From Malurus cyaneus samueli (Eukaryota; Chordata; Aves; Passeriformes; Maluridae): 64,000 nt of DNA. Location of the stretch: positions 15,032,438 to 15,096,437 of the forward strand of contig CM019238.1 of the NCBI GenBank assembly GCA_009741485.1, in the 5' to 3' direction. The notes beneath the pieces were generated by a model. It ran no database searches. It saw nothing but the letters and a program-made list of their open reading frames with translations, and was not told where the DNA came from. The position numbers and the translations under genes were made by a program. The number at the start of each line of letters is the position of its first letter. Position 1 is the first letter of the stretch. Positions 10,791 to 24,860 of this stretch are shown in pieces.

Positions 10791-13307
10791 TTAGTTACAT
10801 GATTAGGACAATAGTTTTAGTTTCAGTGGTAGCAGTGAGGGTTGGAGTCCATTTGAATCATGTAATAATGAATTTTATACATTAAATTCACCATAATCTA
10901 TAATCCCTCTCATCAGCCTGCCAGTGTCCTTATTGTCCTAGTTGTACAAGGATTTTAAATACTCTTCCAAGGTCCTCATCTGCTCCAGGTTGAATAGCAG
11001 CAAAAATGTCTCAGGAATGTCTATAATCACATTATTTTGTAGCGTATCAGATGTCCCCAGAAATAGTATCTAATAATTTGTATAATATCCTAAAAATCCT
11101 TTAAAAAACTGCACAGAATTGAGAAGAACATATCCAAAAAGTCAAACTTATTGTGACCAGTCAGACTGCCACAGTTAAACCTCTTGGAATAAAAGGAATC
11201 CTGAAGAAAACAGGAAGAGTGAGAGTAAGCGAGTTTACCAACCTGCCTTCCTCCTCCTAAGTGCTTAGTAAATGCAATTTATTTATTTCAATAGTTATGA
11301 ATGATGGTTCTGCTGCTGCCAGAGACAGAGCTTCCTCCCCATACATAGTTTAAGTCATGAACCATGGGAAACAATGCGTGAAAAAAGTACAATTTAATAT
11401 TAAAAAAAATGAAATGTGGACTCCTGGATATTATACTAGTTAGGATTTCTTAACCTTAAGGCAATTTAAATTGTCTCATATATAAATAAGGATTTTAAGT
11501 GACTAATAGTTCCTGATATTAAGCAGGTTAGTTTGTTGGTACACAACCAGAAAAATTTAAAAGCAACAAAGCTCAACATTCAAAGGGATTTCTCAGCAGA
11601 GAGAAGATACCATGTATCATAGATTTCAACTTTAAATATTTGGTACATTTCTACATTATATAAATTAAAACTCATACTCTACCGTTCTGTGCTAAAAATA
11701 CATTGCATTAATTCAAATAAATGTTTTATGTTGTTTCCCCTCCTCATTTATACCTTTAAAAATGTGCAGCTATGATTTATGCTTTTGAGGATGGCATAAT
11801 AGAATTTGACATTTTCCAGCTGAGGTGTGGCCTAGTTCCAGCTCCATGCTTCATTACATTGTGCTCCCTTTGAGAGGATGAGAAGAGTAAAAATAGCCAG
11901 GTTGTTAAAAATGTAAAAAGCATAAATGAATTCTCACCAGATGTGCTGTTCAATTGTCGTTTTCATGAAATTATGGCTGTTAAACTTTTGCTTACTGCAA
12001 TGAGCTGGAAATCAATAAGTGCTGCAAACACGTGTGGAGAGATGGCTCCCACCTCACTGACATTCCTCCTCTCTGGATTCTCCCAAAATTTCAATAAGTG
12101 AGTCCTTCCCCAGCTCATATTGAAGGATGAGTTTCTCTCCATCCAAATTCAGGGTATTCCATGACTGCTATGAGCCACCAGAGCATCCTTACAACCAAAA
12201 CAGGATATAAAGGTTACAAACACCAAAAGCAATCCCTAAGTTGGAAAAGTGAACAGTTAAAAAACCCTCAAAACAATGTCTTTTTGGCAAGGAACAAATG
12301 AGAATGTAAGCAATATGTAAAATGTGTTTTCCTAATCCTGCTGGGCAGATTCAGGATGTTTTTATCTCAACACCAAAGCGGTTGGGTTTGGCACCAGGTG
12401 ACAGAAATGCCTCACAATTCATCGAAATCTGTTTTGCTGAATGCTGGAACAAATGTTCAAGTGTGGAGATGTTTTAAGCCTGTTCTCTCCCTGTAAAAGG
12501 AATCTAAAATAATTGTTTGAAGAGAAAAATGGGAATTCTGCTGCTTTCAACTGTGTGAGCTCCTGCACAGGAAGTTTGGGATGAAGGTTTCTGCTGTCTG
12601 AAGAGAAAGTGCTGCTCTTTGGTCAAAAAAAGGACACCAGATAGCCAAAGAAGAAAGATTTGTCAGCTTCCCTCTGAATGGCAAAAGGTTGAGTGGATTA
12701 CTCAATATTTGTCAGGTTTGAGGTGATTGCCTGTCACTACACGAGGAGTAAAGAATATTGACAGCTTTATCAGATCAAAATTCAAAACGTGCAAGGATCT
12801 GGGGCTGCAAAGACCTTGTGAGCCAGGATTTGGGGATGGGAGAGGTGGGAGCTCAGGTGATCCCTGAGCAGGGTCTCAGCCCTGTCCCTATCCTGAATCA
12901 GGGGCTCAAGAGCTCCTGGGAATGCCTGAGGAATTGTCTGTGAGCTGTGCTGACATCCAGCCCATCCTGAGCCAGTGGGGATGTTTAACACAAACCTGTG
13001 CACCTGTACACCTGAAGAGCTTAAAAAAATAAATGATAAGGGGTTTTAATTATTATTATTTTCCCCACACATCCTTATTCATGCTCAGAAAATCTCTGAG
13101 AAGCTGACATTGAACAATCCCTGGTGTAATCCTGATCTGAACTGCTCCAGGAGAAGGTGGATCAGCCTGAGGAGGAAATCCTGGATCTCCTCTGGAATCT
13201 GTGATCCTGTCCATGATGGCAAATGCAGAGGGATGAATGCAGAACCACAGGGAGGGGCAGAAACCCTCGATGGGGTGATCTGGTAAATGAAGGGGAAGGG
13301 AACTGCG
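10791..13307. other. Gene-free AT-rich sequence, possible conserved block near 11740-12010
   Basis: No supported gene. 11740-12010 is non-repetitive and has conserved-element texture (CATAAATG, TCAATTGTCG, an E-box CAGCTG near 11818), but nothing decisive. 12780-13000 is locally GC-richer and unrecognised. No transposon signature seen. Confidence 0.45.
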
Positions 13308-13328
13308 ATTAAATTAAATTAAATTAAA
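13308..13328. repeat. (ATTAA)n microsatellite
   Basis: Four copies of the pentamer ATTAA in perfect tandem, followed by a purine-rich stretch. Confidence 0.8.
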
Positions 13329-13412
13329 GAGAGAAGATCAGCTGTGAATGGAAAGGGAAGCAGAAATTGAAGGGACAAACTGAGCAGCATTAGAGAAAGA
13401 GGACAGGGTGGA

Positions 13413-13444
13413 GATTGATTGATTGATTGATTGACTGATTGATT
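13413..13444. repeat. (GATT)n microsatellite
   Basis: Eight tetramers of GATT in tandem with a single interruption (GACT) at the sixth. It lies 85 bp from the ATTAA run in a purine-rich neighbourhood. Confidence 0.85.
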
Positions 13445-16400
13445 AAAATAAAACAAGTCTGGTATCAGGTAAGGGCTTGGAGATGCTCAGCAGGAAGGAA
13501 TCTGGTCTGATATGGGGGCAGTTGGAGTGGTTTATAGAAACAAGAAGCCAGTCTGGAAGAAAGAAAAAAAAAAAAGGACGTAAATCATATTTAAGTCCAC
13601 TCAGCAGAGAAATACAACTCTCAACAGATATTTGTCTTTATACACTGCCTCCTACCTAGAGATTTGGCAGTATCAAAAATACAGATGTTTTTATTGCTCT
13701 TTTAATTTAGGCTTCAGCATGAACTTCCCCTAAGTATAGAGGTGAATGGAAAAATTCAGATATTTCTGATCAAGTCATGATCTTTGCGAAACCAATGGTT
13801 GTAAACATTGCTGAGCAGTATCTCACTTCAGGAAAATGCTCTTAGAAATTGAATCATTTGTTAGGAAAATGAAAAAAAATGGTGCAAATACATTGCCAGC
13901 TCATAAACTTTCAAAATGCAGATATTAAGTTAGAAAAAAAATCCATATCTTATCAGTCTTTGCACCAGCAGTGTGCAGCATTATTCTGTTGGTTTTAGAG
14001 AGACTGTTACCTTATCCTATTAGTGAATATCTTAATTAAAATTGTATCTGTGTTATCAACATTTCCAGTCATTACCATGACTAAAATGACCTGTAAGATT
14101 TGAAACACAATATCATAAGCAATATTTTCAAGGATATTTATAACTCTAGAATTGTCTATTAGCTCAAAAGCAGAAAATAACTGCTTAGTTCTGTCAAAAT
14201 AAGCCTTAACTCCCTCAAGGTTTCTTTCAAAAAAAAACCCCCAGGTCCCACCTACCTGTTTTTAACTGATGAGAGCTTTCATTAGAGAGACAAAGCAAAA
14301 CATAAATGCAAACCAAAATACATCCCATAAATCTTGCTTTGGAAAATATTACTAAAAAAAAAATCCTACTCTTAAAAGGGAATTAAAAATTTCCTGGGAA
14401 TGGCAGGGACCTCAGTAAAGATATTATAATGTGGCATTTGATGTTCTAGAGGGATTTCAACAAGTTTTGCATGGTCAAATTCCATTAATAAGTTGGCTTT
14501 TTTCCAAGGCTGTGTGTGTCCCTCTCATCTGCCATGGTGCCCTCCCTGTAAGGAAAGCTCACCTCACCTGCCCAGGCACATCTCAGCAATTTTAATTGCT
14601 TTTTCCTGCTCGTTACAGCACCAAACAGGCTTAGAAAAACCCCAGCACCTCATCATGCAGATGATGTGGGTTTTTGGGGAGAACAGCAGCGATTTTGGCG
14701 GTGCTGTGAGAGGATTAGGGAGTGTGGATGGATATTAATGATGGAGAGAGGGGGGAATGAGGGACAATCAGGGGCCCTGGGCTTTGCAAGGAGCTGCTCA
14801 GGGAGAGCCACTGGTGCCACTGTTGTCACTGCAGGGCTCTGTAATGGATAGGTTTTACTCTCCAGCCCTGCTAACATTTGAATTATAAATATATATTTAC
14901 TGCTCCTCTCCTTGAGCGAGGCTGGAGGATGTGCAGGCTCAGATCAGAGCCCGTTCCAGCCAGGCTGACTCACAGTTTTTAGCAGATGACCTTTAATTAG
15001 TGGGAAGATATTCTATCCATATCATATTCCTTCACTTGTCTTACTGGGCATTAGATGGCTGCTGTGAAGCATAAAGGATTTTTTTTTTTGTCCTAATCCC
15101 TGTGATGTGACATGATTAATGAGATGAAATTCCCATTTGGAGTTTCCTACCAATCAATAGGCAGATGGGCAGTAGTGGATGTCGAACAACAAGACAGCAG
15201 GAGTTGCTTAAGCTCTTGCTACTTTCAGAGAGGAAAAATATTTGGAGGCATATTTAAAGGAACAGATATTATCCATTTTTTCACATCTCTCTCCTCCTTC
15301 AATACTTGTTTCTTTGTTTTTAATGTTCACAGGTAAAACTGCTATCTCGTATATAAATAACAAATTAAACTAAAATAACTATGTTGGATAATCTTAGGGA
15401 TGTCACTCGTGCCAAGTGGGTCTAACATTGCATTGGTATTGCAAAAACATTTGCAAAAAGGTGGGTTTGATTTTTCTCCACATCTATATTGATGTAAATA
15501 AACAGAGAAGCCAACAGAATTACAAACCATTAGAAAGAAGCCCCTGAGAATATAAAATGAGGCATTCTTAAAATATTGCAATGAAAAATTGAATGCATTT
15601 TCCATATCTTACAAAATGCATCCTTTTTCACAAACTTCAGCATTCCCCTGAACTCTGACCACATAGTTCTTGATACCTAGGAATTTATGTGTAAAATGAT
15701 TTAAGGAATAACCTTCTATAGATTCTTCTCTGCTGTGAAAATTTGGAATTGTATAAAATTGGTAAAAAACATGTCATTTTAAGTCTTTACCCTTTAAGAC
15801 TTCTCTTATTCAGTAGAATTTATTTATAAGTATGGGTAACTATTAGAATAAATTACATTTTACAATTATACTTTCATATATCCCAAGATTAACAAAAAAT
15901 TACCATAATGTGTAAAAGGAAATGATAAACCAGAAGACAAGTATGGCAGACTGGTGGGTCTCTGCCAAGCAGATTAAATCTGAGGAAATAATGCAAGTTT
16001 CCAACCTGAAGTAGCAACAGGTTTCAGGACATTTCTTTCCTAGCCCTCGTGTTGATGCTTGTTTCCTTCTGGGCAATACTTGACTGTTTCCTTTAAAGAA
16101 AAGAATTTATATTTCTATTTAGTTGTTTTGTATGTTTAAATGATTAATCTTATATTTTCTTCTCATTACCTCCTTCTCCCTCCCTCTCCCAGACAAAGCT
16201 GCACACAGAGTAAAATTCATAACACACTCTTCCTAATGAACAAACTCCCACCGAGCACCAAAGTGCTTAATGATGCTCAGCAGGCAGAGTTCTGCAGTTC
16301 CCCTATGTGAGCCAATGGATAATCACACCACAAGTTAAAACAATATTTAGGTTGCCAAGAGAATCACTGGAAATGGAAGACATGCCACATTTAGATTTTT

Positions 16401-16864
16401 CCAAACCTTAATTCTGTTCCTCTGTGTGTTCACCCATTGTAATTGGGTAGGGGGAGAAGTGCACTGGATAAAGTATTTGTGATTATGAAATTAAAATCTC
16501 TTTGCAAGGCAGCCAAAGTAAATTTAGGCAAAGTGTTTTTAATCAGCCTTCAGTAGCCTGAAAAATACTCGGTTTCAAACACTTCTCTATGTGTGGTATA
16601 TACTGTATATATACTGATCTCCTCTCCTTTCCTTTAGCAATGTCTACAGACCAAATCCTGCAATTAATTAGGTCTGCAAAGAAGTTTGTAATTATTTAAA
16701 ACAAAAAGCTTTTTGCCATGGTTGTTTATTGAGGGGGGAAGGCCCTTAAATTAGAGCTGACACCCAGAAAGGCAGTGATCATGGACCACTCACGAGTGCA
16801 TTAGGAATGCTCTTCAAGCAGGAATCCATGAATTCTTGGGATAATAAAGCAAGGAGATCTTTAG
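13445..16864. other. Gene-free AT-rich sequence, possible conserved block 14960-15345
   Basis: No supported gene. A run of A lies at 13566-13576. 14960-15345 is a non-repetitive stretch with TTTAATTAG, ACATGATTAATG and CCAATCAATAGG words and looks like a conserved non-coding element, on texture only. A nearly palindromic TATATAC run lies near 16595-16613. I found no mobile element before the CR1 tail at 16865. Confidence 0.45.
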
Positions 16865-17035
16865 ACTGGAGGGTGGTAGGGCACTGCCTGCTCTCATCTG
16901 CTGGAACTGTTCCAAAAACTTGTGGGTGTGGCCCTTGGGAACTTGGTTTGGTGCTGAACGGGGCAGTGCTGGGTCAACAACAGGATGAGCTTTGGGATCT
17001 TACCCATCTTACACTTTAATACGATTCTGTGATTT
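16865..17035 (+). mobile_element. CR1 LINE 3' end, older copy
   Basis: A second CR1 3' terminal fragment, from a different subfamily than the one at 7691. It begins with a degraded form of the CR1 word GAGGGTGGTGAGGCACTGG. It then shows GGAACTTGGTTTGGTGCTG (near 16938), GGCAGTGCTGGGTCAAC (near 16961) and GATGAGCTTTGGGATCTTA (near 16983), and ends with the terminal ATTCTGTGATT. Divergence is clearly higher than in the first copy, including loss of most of the TTCCAACC block. It is 5'-truncated, without coding sequence, sense on the + strand. Confidence 0.85.
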
Positions 17036-20000
17036 TGATCCACATCCTCATGTTCCCTCTCTGAGAGGGAACCCGGGACAGTTTGTTTGTTTTGGTTTGC
17101 CTTAGGAGGAAAATCAAGAGTCCTATAAAAACTTGGCAAAAATCCCCATCAGCTGCGAGCAATCCCTGTCTGTGCCATGGTGCCATGCCAGGGATTATTG
17201 TCCTTGGGAGAAAACTGAGGGCACAATGATAGCTACAGTGATTAAAGGAAAATACACAGGACTGGTAAATGGCTGCTGTGATCAAAATATGGCATTCTTC
17301 ATCTGCCCAGGGGATCCCAAAAAGCAGGGGTGGAGCAGCACTGTCCCTTTGGGGCTGTGACAATGAAGCAAAGAGGTGTGGACAGGACTGGGGACAGGGC
17401 AGTGCTTCCTGGGCTTCATTTGGGAGTTGGGAGATTGTTGGGGTCATGGCGCACAAGCAATGAATTTAGGAGATTTAGTTGAACAGAATTCACCCAGCTC
17501 TAAGGCCCCTTGAAATCTCTCAGCCACCTGCAGCATTTCCAGATTCTTCTTTGAAGTCTTGCTTCACGCTCAGGGTTTTCTTCATGAAGAGACAATATTC
17601 ATTCTTGTGTTCGTTTAGCAAAACAGTTAGCATATTAAATGATGTACTTACATGTTTTGTTTATTTATAGTAAGGCACATTTATAGGCATGCCTGCTTAC
17701 TCTGATTTTTTCTTTTCCCCTTGGTTCGTGGTGCAATGCATCGCTGCCAATTGTTTTGCACATTTCTCTTCTCTTCATTCTTGACCATGAAGGAAATTCT
17801 GTTGAGAAAGCTCACATTATGGATGTCTTGCCACTTTACAAGCACTAGGGATTTTGTTTCCTGCTCTAAAAATTACTTCATTCAACTAAACACTGCAAAC
17901 TTTCTCTGTTTCACATTGATTTACTGAAAACACTGCGAGAACCACAGCGCTGAGAGCTGAATGGAGTAGGCAAGGATGCTTTTTTGTTTCCCCAAGGAAC
18001 GACGTATTCAATTATATATTGAGGGTCTGATTTCCTAAAAGGTTAAACTCAGGAAATGCTGGGATTTCAGTCATCTTTGTCTTTGACCACAGCCTGGAGC
18101 TGGATGGGTTCCCAGAGCCAGCCAAGACTTCTGCTGCTCCTGAAATGCCCCGTTAAAGGCCGGTGCTCGTTCTTTACCCGGAGCTCGTTCTTTGTGCAGC
18201 CTCCAATTCTCTCTGTGGTGAGGCAGACAAGCCTTAGCACAAACAAACATTGGGTATTGATTTTGTTATTTAGAGGGGGAGCTCCGTCCTCTTCCTGCCT
18301 CGTGATCTCTGCAATCCTCAACAGGACACAAACCATCATTTCCCCGCTCCCGATTGCATAACAGGCAATGCTGAAATAATTCTTGTTATAATAGCACTGC
18401 TCAGTGCTCACAGGGGAGGACATCTTACAAACACCTTTCAGAAATTCTGCTTCTGAATTACACAGATTATGTCACTTAAGTGAGGAGAGGAGTTTTAGCC
18501 ATGTTCCAACACAATAAATTTTGACCATAATGGCTGAATGAACCAAACGGGTCAGACAGACAAGTTCATAATCACCCTATCAATAATTCCACATGTAAAA
18601 ATACCTCTCTGCGTGGAGCATGGATTTGTTGAGAATGAGGGTCCATTCATACATTTCCAGAGAACTTATTTAAAATAAAAAGCTGAAAAGCTCGAGTTTG
18701 AATATTAACCACAATGCCTCGGGTCAAGATGAATATTTATTGCAAACTTCTGAGAAATGGGAACAGTCTAAGCCACGTCATCTAGATTAACTTTTTTCCC
18801 CACAACATAACAGGAAAACACTAAATATTTTAAAGTATTTCAGCAGGCAATAGGAGTATTTTTTGCCATGCAAATATATTTGGAAAGATAAGGATTCTTG
18901 TGTTCAAAAGGGAATATTGATTGAAAGAAACTTGTCAGGAAACTTGAGAGAAACTCCTGCAGGAAGCCTCTGTGCCCCACAAAGGCCATGCTCACCCTGA
19001 CACTTCTGGTAGGAAAAGTTTAGATACTGATTTTTTCCTCATTTAAAAGCTCTGGTATTTCTCCTCAAAGCAGAGGCCTGACTGGAAGCCACAGCAAACC
19101 CATCCCATTTATTCTTTTTTTAAATTCACCATTGAAGATCTGAAGAACCAATAAGTCTCCCAGCTAAAAACACCCCTCATTCCTTTAAAATGTAGATTAA
19201 TGCATCAGGCTTTACATTCCTCCACAAATCAAACCTCTCCACTGAAAACAATTAGCAAAGAACTGATTGGCCCACTGAAGACTGTCCACGACTTGGGAAA
19301 TGGGAATATCTACAACATATCAAACCCAGGCAACTGCAAAAGTGGAAATTGTGCACATCCAGCCCATTTCCCACCAGGCCTGCACACGCAGGGTTGCTAA
19401 ACCTCATTACAATGTACCATAAATGGAGGGCTAATTAACATAAGAAACTGATCCAAAGGAAAATCCCAGCAACATACATGAGAACGAAGCTGATGTATTT
19501 GAAATTCAGCCAACTACAAATTAATTCAACGTCGATTCCATATAGAGGGAGAGAGGGGCTCCAGCAGAGCAACTGGCATTGCGTGGGCATCCATGCCAGG
19601 GCGATTCCCTGCTCCCTGCACCCTCCCAGCCACTGAGATGGATTGTGTTTGTGCACCATATGCTCCAGCACGAAGCAAAGCAGTGGTCAACCCCTTTTTC
19701 GTGATAGCTGTGATTTCTTCATAAATTAATTTGCGTTGTGTCTGTCTGCCCCTTTCTAGACAAGTGATTTTGGGCAAACATGGCCATCCTGTGGCTTTCC
19801 AAAGGCTGAGGTGTGCAATTACTGCTTACCTGGACTGTCACAGTGCTGTGGGACATCTCTGTGGCAGCAGAGAAGCAAAAAAGAGATGCCTGGACTGTGT
19901 GAGAACAGCCTGAGAAAAGCCCTGAGCTGGTGATTCTCTGTAGGATCCAAACTGGTTTCACTGGGAGCTTTGCTCTGTGCCAGGAGCACACAGCGAAGGG

Positions 20001-23000
20001 GAGAACAGCTCAGAGCTGGCTCCAGGCATGGCTGCACACTCTGATTGTGCCAAGGTGAGCACATCCTGCCCATCACAGCTGCTGGAGAGAGCAATTCACC
20101 TAAAAATCCCCTCTGTAGCCACTGACAGCCTCGTCACACCAAAGCTTTCCAGAAACATGGCTTTATCCACCAGATACAGCCACGAGCACACCACTCAATC
20201 CCACTCTGCAGCACCTGAACCATTTGTCTGAAGAAAATAACTTTGAAAATCCTGGTTCTACTCAAACACCTGCAGCGTGGCTGAGCAGTGGATATTTGTG
20301 CCTTCACGCTGGAGGAAGAACCATTTTTCTTCCCTTTATTGCCCTGGTCTCTAGATCTCAAATTACCTGAAATGCTGTCTTAGTTAAGTTCATATTGCTC
20401 TGCCCTTCAGGTCATGGCAGATGCCAGGGCCAGAATATTCTCTAAAACACTGGCAGGTGTTTGTTTGAGTGGACTTTTATAGGTCTGAAGCCTCATTAGT
20501 TGTTTTCATGACCTGAATACTAATTTAGCAGCGTGCTTCTTAGGCTCTGGATCTGAATACTCAGAAAATTCCAATTAATTTCAGTCTATAGGCACTAGTT
20601 ATCATTATTTAAAACAATATGAATTAGTTCAGTAAACACCTTTTATGCCAACAAAAATTCTATTTAAGTACAGCAGATGATTAACAGAATCCCTGTAATA
20701 AAGTATTTTATGTCAAGATGTCCCACGTACCGCAAAAAATAAATTGTTGGGTCAAGTGGCAAGTGAAAGATATTCAGGATTGGTAACACCTCATTAAAAA
20801 CCATTTCAACTGCCCTGAGGCAAGATGTTAATACACAGTAATTGTCTGCCCAGAGCGAATCTTTTTGCAGTTACATGAATAATGCAGAGTAACTAAATAT
20901 GCTTGTTTATGTATTTAACAGATTCCCTATAACTTCAAAGCGAAAGACTCAATTTTTTTTAGTGTTTTGTGCTGCAATCACAAGTTCACAAATAGGAGAA
21001 AGGAGGATAAAAACACTCTCTTCCACAACTGCAAACTTCACTTGCAGAAAACAAAGTATGAAAATAATTTAATGAGGGTTATGTGTGAATCCCAAGGAAT
21101 TAGTACTGCTGCTGCATCTGCACTCATCTTGTTGCCTCAATAAAACTGTAAACAAATAACAGGACACCAGCAATAGTAATTTAAACAGTGTCAGTGATGC
21201 CTCCTATTGCTGCAGCACTGAAAATTACAGAATGTGTTCCAACTGCCTATGGGAAGTTGTGTGTGTGTTTCTAGCATTTTAGCAAAGAAAATCTTTAAGA
21301 CTAAAATTCTGGTGCATCTCAAGCACCCTCACAAACAGAAGACAATCTCCATCTTCAATCTGCCTGTAGAAAAGGAATTTGAGATTTATCCAACTCAAAA
21401 TAGTGTTTCGATCTTTGAATCTCTGGAAAAAAGGAATTTACTTTTCTGCTGGATTGCTGTTTTATAAACTACCATCCAAATTTTTGGAAAGGCTGGAAAA
21501 TTTTGGAAAGTTCTTAACAGTAATCGCTAAAATCAATACTTCATAAGATATTTTATGAAAGTAGATACCTTGATATGCACTGAGTGCTGAAATAAGTAGA
21601 TTTCAGCTTGGGCCAAGAAAAATTGTATCTCTTACATAAAAAGATTTTTACAAAATTTTGTCTCTGCAACTACTTGATCACTGGTATATAATTTGTGTAT
21701 TCTAATGTTGACTGTAAGATGCAAACAAGATTTAATTCTTTCAGAATATTTAATTAATATTAATAAGGATTTAATTTATGATTCATACTCAGAAAGTAGC
21801 CAGTGTTATGGGGTTTTTTTTTGTCTGCTCTATTGCAAATAGCTCACAGATATGATCAGGTTTGCAATCTAGAATAAATATTCTGTTTCAGTTGAGCAAG
21901 AAGGTGCTCAACTGCACTCACTGGGTGAGTTTTTGCATTTGCAGGAGGCACAGACAAAGTGGGTGACAAACAGCAGCTCAGTCCCCAGAGCATCCCACTC
22001 TTCAGAATTAAACAACATTTCCTGCTAATTTCTGGTGGTCTATCCTGAAAAGCTTGTATTAATCAGTGTACAAATATAATCTGTGTAACTGTAAATTGTG
22101 TCAGTAAAGAACATTTTGCACTCAGGGAACCCAATTTTGTGTGGGTCCTGTGACCATCAAGCACCCAGGACAGGCACGGTGCGTGGGGAATTCAAATCCC
22201 TTCAGTGTTTGCAAACAAGCTGCTCTTTCAATTACACATCTCGAGCTGTATTTTTCACTGTCTACATTCTGAACCAATGATCTAATCAAATCAGGAGAGA
22301 AAAAATAATAGGAGAGGGAAGCATGAGCTTAGAGCAACGAGAGTGATCAGAACTCAGAGAAAACCGACTGGGCTTTTTTTCAAAAAACAGATATCAGTGC
22401 CAGGACAGGCACCAGGTACATTCTGTGCAGTCTGAAACGAGATGAGAAGGAACTGTGCCCTCCCTCCCACGGATGTGTTCCAGCCTTGATTTGGAAGGTC
22501 TCATTTTCAGCTCATGCCTACCCTAAGGTGGCTTTCCCTGCTGAGGGCACCAACAGGAGTTTCTCATCTCCATGTGAGATTTAATCTCCACCACAAACCC
22601 CCGAGGGGCAGGGATCACATCCACTTGTCTGTAAAACCTAATGTGCACATATGGCCGGGAACAAATAGTAAAAAGGATGGCAGACAATCCGTGAGGCTGA
22701 GTTGTGTTTACCTTTCCAACACGAGAGAGTATTTACGCCACAATTCCTTTCCAGGGTACTTAAACCCCGTAAAGGCTGTGCAGCTCTAACCAGGGGGAGG
22801 TGACACCATTCAGTGCAGGAAGATAAAGTTTTGGCATCAGATTTTCTCAGGCGAAAGTGCTCTTTTAACAGCATTTGAGGCTGGAAGGCCAGTGAGGAGG
22901 ATGGAATCCTTTGTTTTGTCCTAATGTATATCTGATGCGGCAGCTGCTCTCTGATTTAAGAAACTGAGGAGCTCCACGAATGGCAACAGAATTTATAGCA

Positions 23001-24510
23001 AGGAAAGAGAGAAGTTTTCAGGTTTTCAACATTTTTTCCTGATTTCCTGCCCCCTGTGAGCAGGGCCCTGCTGGGGATTGTTGGTGTGGGAGCAGGGATG
23101 TGGCAGAGGATGCTCCTGAATCCCAATCATCCCCAACACCGCAGAACTGCTCACAGGATATCACAGGGTGCCTTCCACTGCTCTACTGCCAGCTGGGCCT
23201 CCAAAAGCCACATTTCCACCTTTAAAGCCATTGATACCAGCAGCCTGCTTTGGCCAGGGTGGGGATGAGCAGAGATAATTCAGGTGAGGGGCTCAGAGCT
23301 GCTTTCCAAAGGCAAAGTCTCTGCTGCAATCAGGCAGCGAGCACATGAGCAGGGCTGGAGCAGAGAGCCAGCTTTCTGCCAGAGCTGGCAGAGCAGGAGA
23401 ACGATATTTGGATTCCAAAGCTATGTTAGAGAAGGACAACAACATTGTCTTTATGACTCATTTTTTGTCAGACTGGATTCAAAACTTACACCAACAAATT
23501 TGACATTTCATACTACTCTGCAGAAAGCAAGTAAAATGAGTCCATGTTTTAAAACAGCAGGGAAGCTTCCAGTGCTACAATTAACTGGTAACATATGCCA
23601 CTGCTGCCAAGAGGATTTTTAATCTCTTTAAACATTAATGTAGCATTTTTGCTTCTGTCGCAATAAGGCAGCCATCTGTGTTTGAACCTGCTGGGAAACT
23701 GGGGATATGTTTACAGAGAGAGAAATAGAGAGAGGCAGGGAGGGAGGTAGACATCCATGTTTCCAGACCCAGCATCAAAAATAACAATTCAAACCTTTTA
23801 AATAGTATTATTAAGGTGTCATATAGCGGTAGGAAGATTGTTAAAATGCTCAGACTGCTCAATTTAAAGCTGCATGAAAAACTAACCCCCAACCCAGAAC
23901 ATATTCTGCTTATTTAATGTACTTGTTTTTCTGCATAACTGAGAGCAGTTAATAAAGGATTTCATTACAGACTTATTTCCAGGAAAATCCCAGGTCTGTG
24001 ACATTGAAACAAACCTTCTTATGTGATATTGAGCAACAGCAAAAAGCTGAGAGTTCTCTAAATCCTTTCAGAATCAGCCTCCAATTCTGCATTTCACATA
24101 GCCCTGTAGTCCCGTATTTATGAGGTTTTAATTTAATTATTTTTTATTAGGAACTAATGTCCTCTGAGAACCAGATACAGAAATGCAAGCTCACAGCTAC
24201 CCTCTGCAGACGTATAAAAGGTGATGGATCTTGGAAAAATATCAGCCCTGCTTTTTTTAACAATTTCTGTCTGTACTCCTTGGGACGACAGCCTTCAACA
24301 CAGGGACAAGTCTCAGGGAAAGAAAAGGGGTGAAGGATTTGGGGTGAGGAGCTTGCCCTGCACACAAAACCAACTCTTGAAAAAACCATGGTCAGTGGTC
24401 TCTTGGTTTTGGGGGTGATCCCAAAGCAGCTCCTGGGTGCTGGTTCTGTACCCCAACAGCACGAGCAGATCCCACCAGGGCCAGCAAGGATTGGGACAGG
24501 CAGTGACAAA
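17036..24510. other. Long gene-free region
   Basis: No supported gene in about 7.5 kb. A direct repeat GCTCGTTCTTT occurs twice near 18165 and 18184 in a short CpG-containing patch. An octamer ATGCAAAT lies at 18868-18875. 20480-20940 is a non-repetitive AT-rich stretch with conserved-element texture (CCAATTAATTTC, TTACATGAATAATGC). A purine-rich GAGA tract lies at 23715-23749. Open frames are short and unrecognised. Confidence 0.45.
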
Positions 24511-24860
24511 AATAACCAGGTACAGTGGCATGGGAAACATCTCCAGATGGGGAGGGATACCTGGGGAAACATCAGCTCTGAATAATCAGGTACAGTGGAA
24601 TGGAAATCATCCCCAAACCAGGAGCAACCCTGGAAAAATGCCAGCCCTGGAAACCCAGGTACAATGGCATGGAAATCATTCCCAAATGGGGTGGGATCTC
24701 AGGGAAAACACCAGCCCTGGATAATTTGGTACAGTGGCACAGAAATCATCCCCAAACCAGGAGGGATCCCAGGGAAAACACCAGCCCTGGATAATTTGGT
24801 ACAGTGGCACAAAAATCATCCCCAAACCAGGAGGGATCCCTGGGAACACTCCAGCCCTGA
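24511..24860. repeat. 70-bp minisatellite, 5 copies
   Basis: Five tandem units start at 24511, 24581, 24651, 24721 and 24791. Each holds GGTACAGTGGCA, then GAAATCATCCCCAAA, CAGGAGGGATCC and CCAGCCCTGG. The last two units are almost identical and the first two most divergent, which fits growth of the array at its right end. Because 70 is not a multiple of 3, the same short peptide motif appears in successive frames, giving several overlapping spurious open frames on both strands. Confidence 0.93.
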
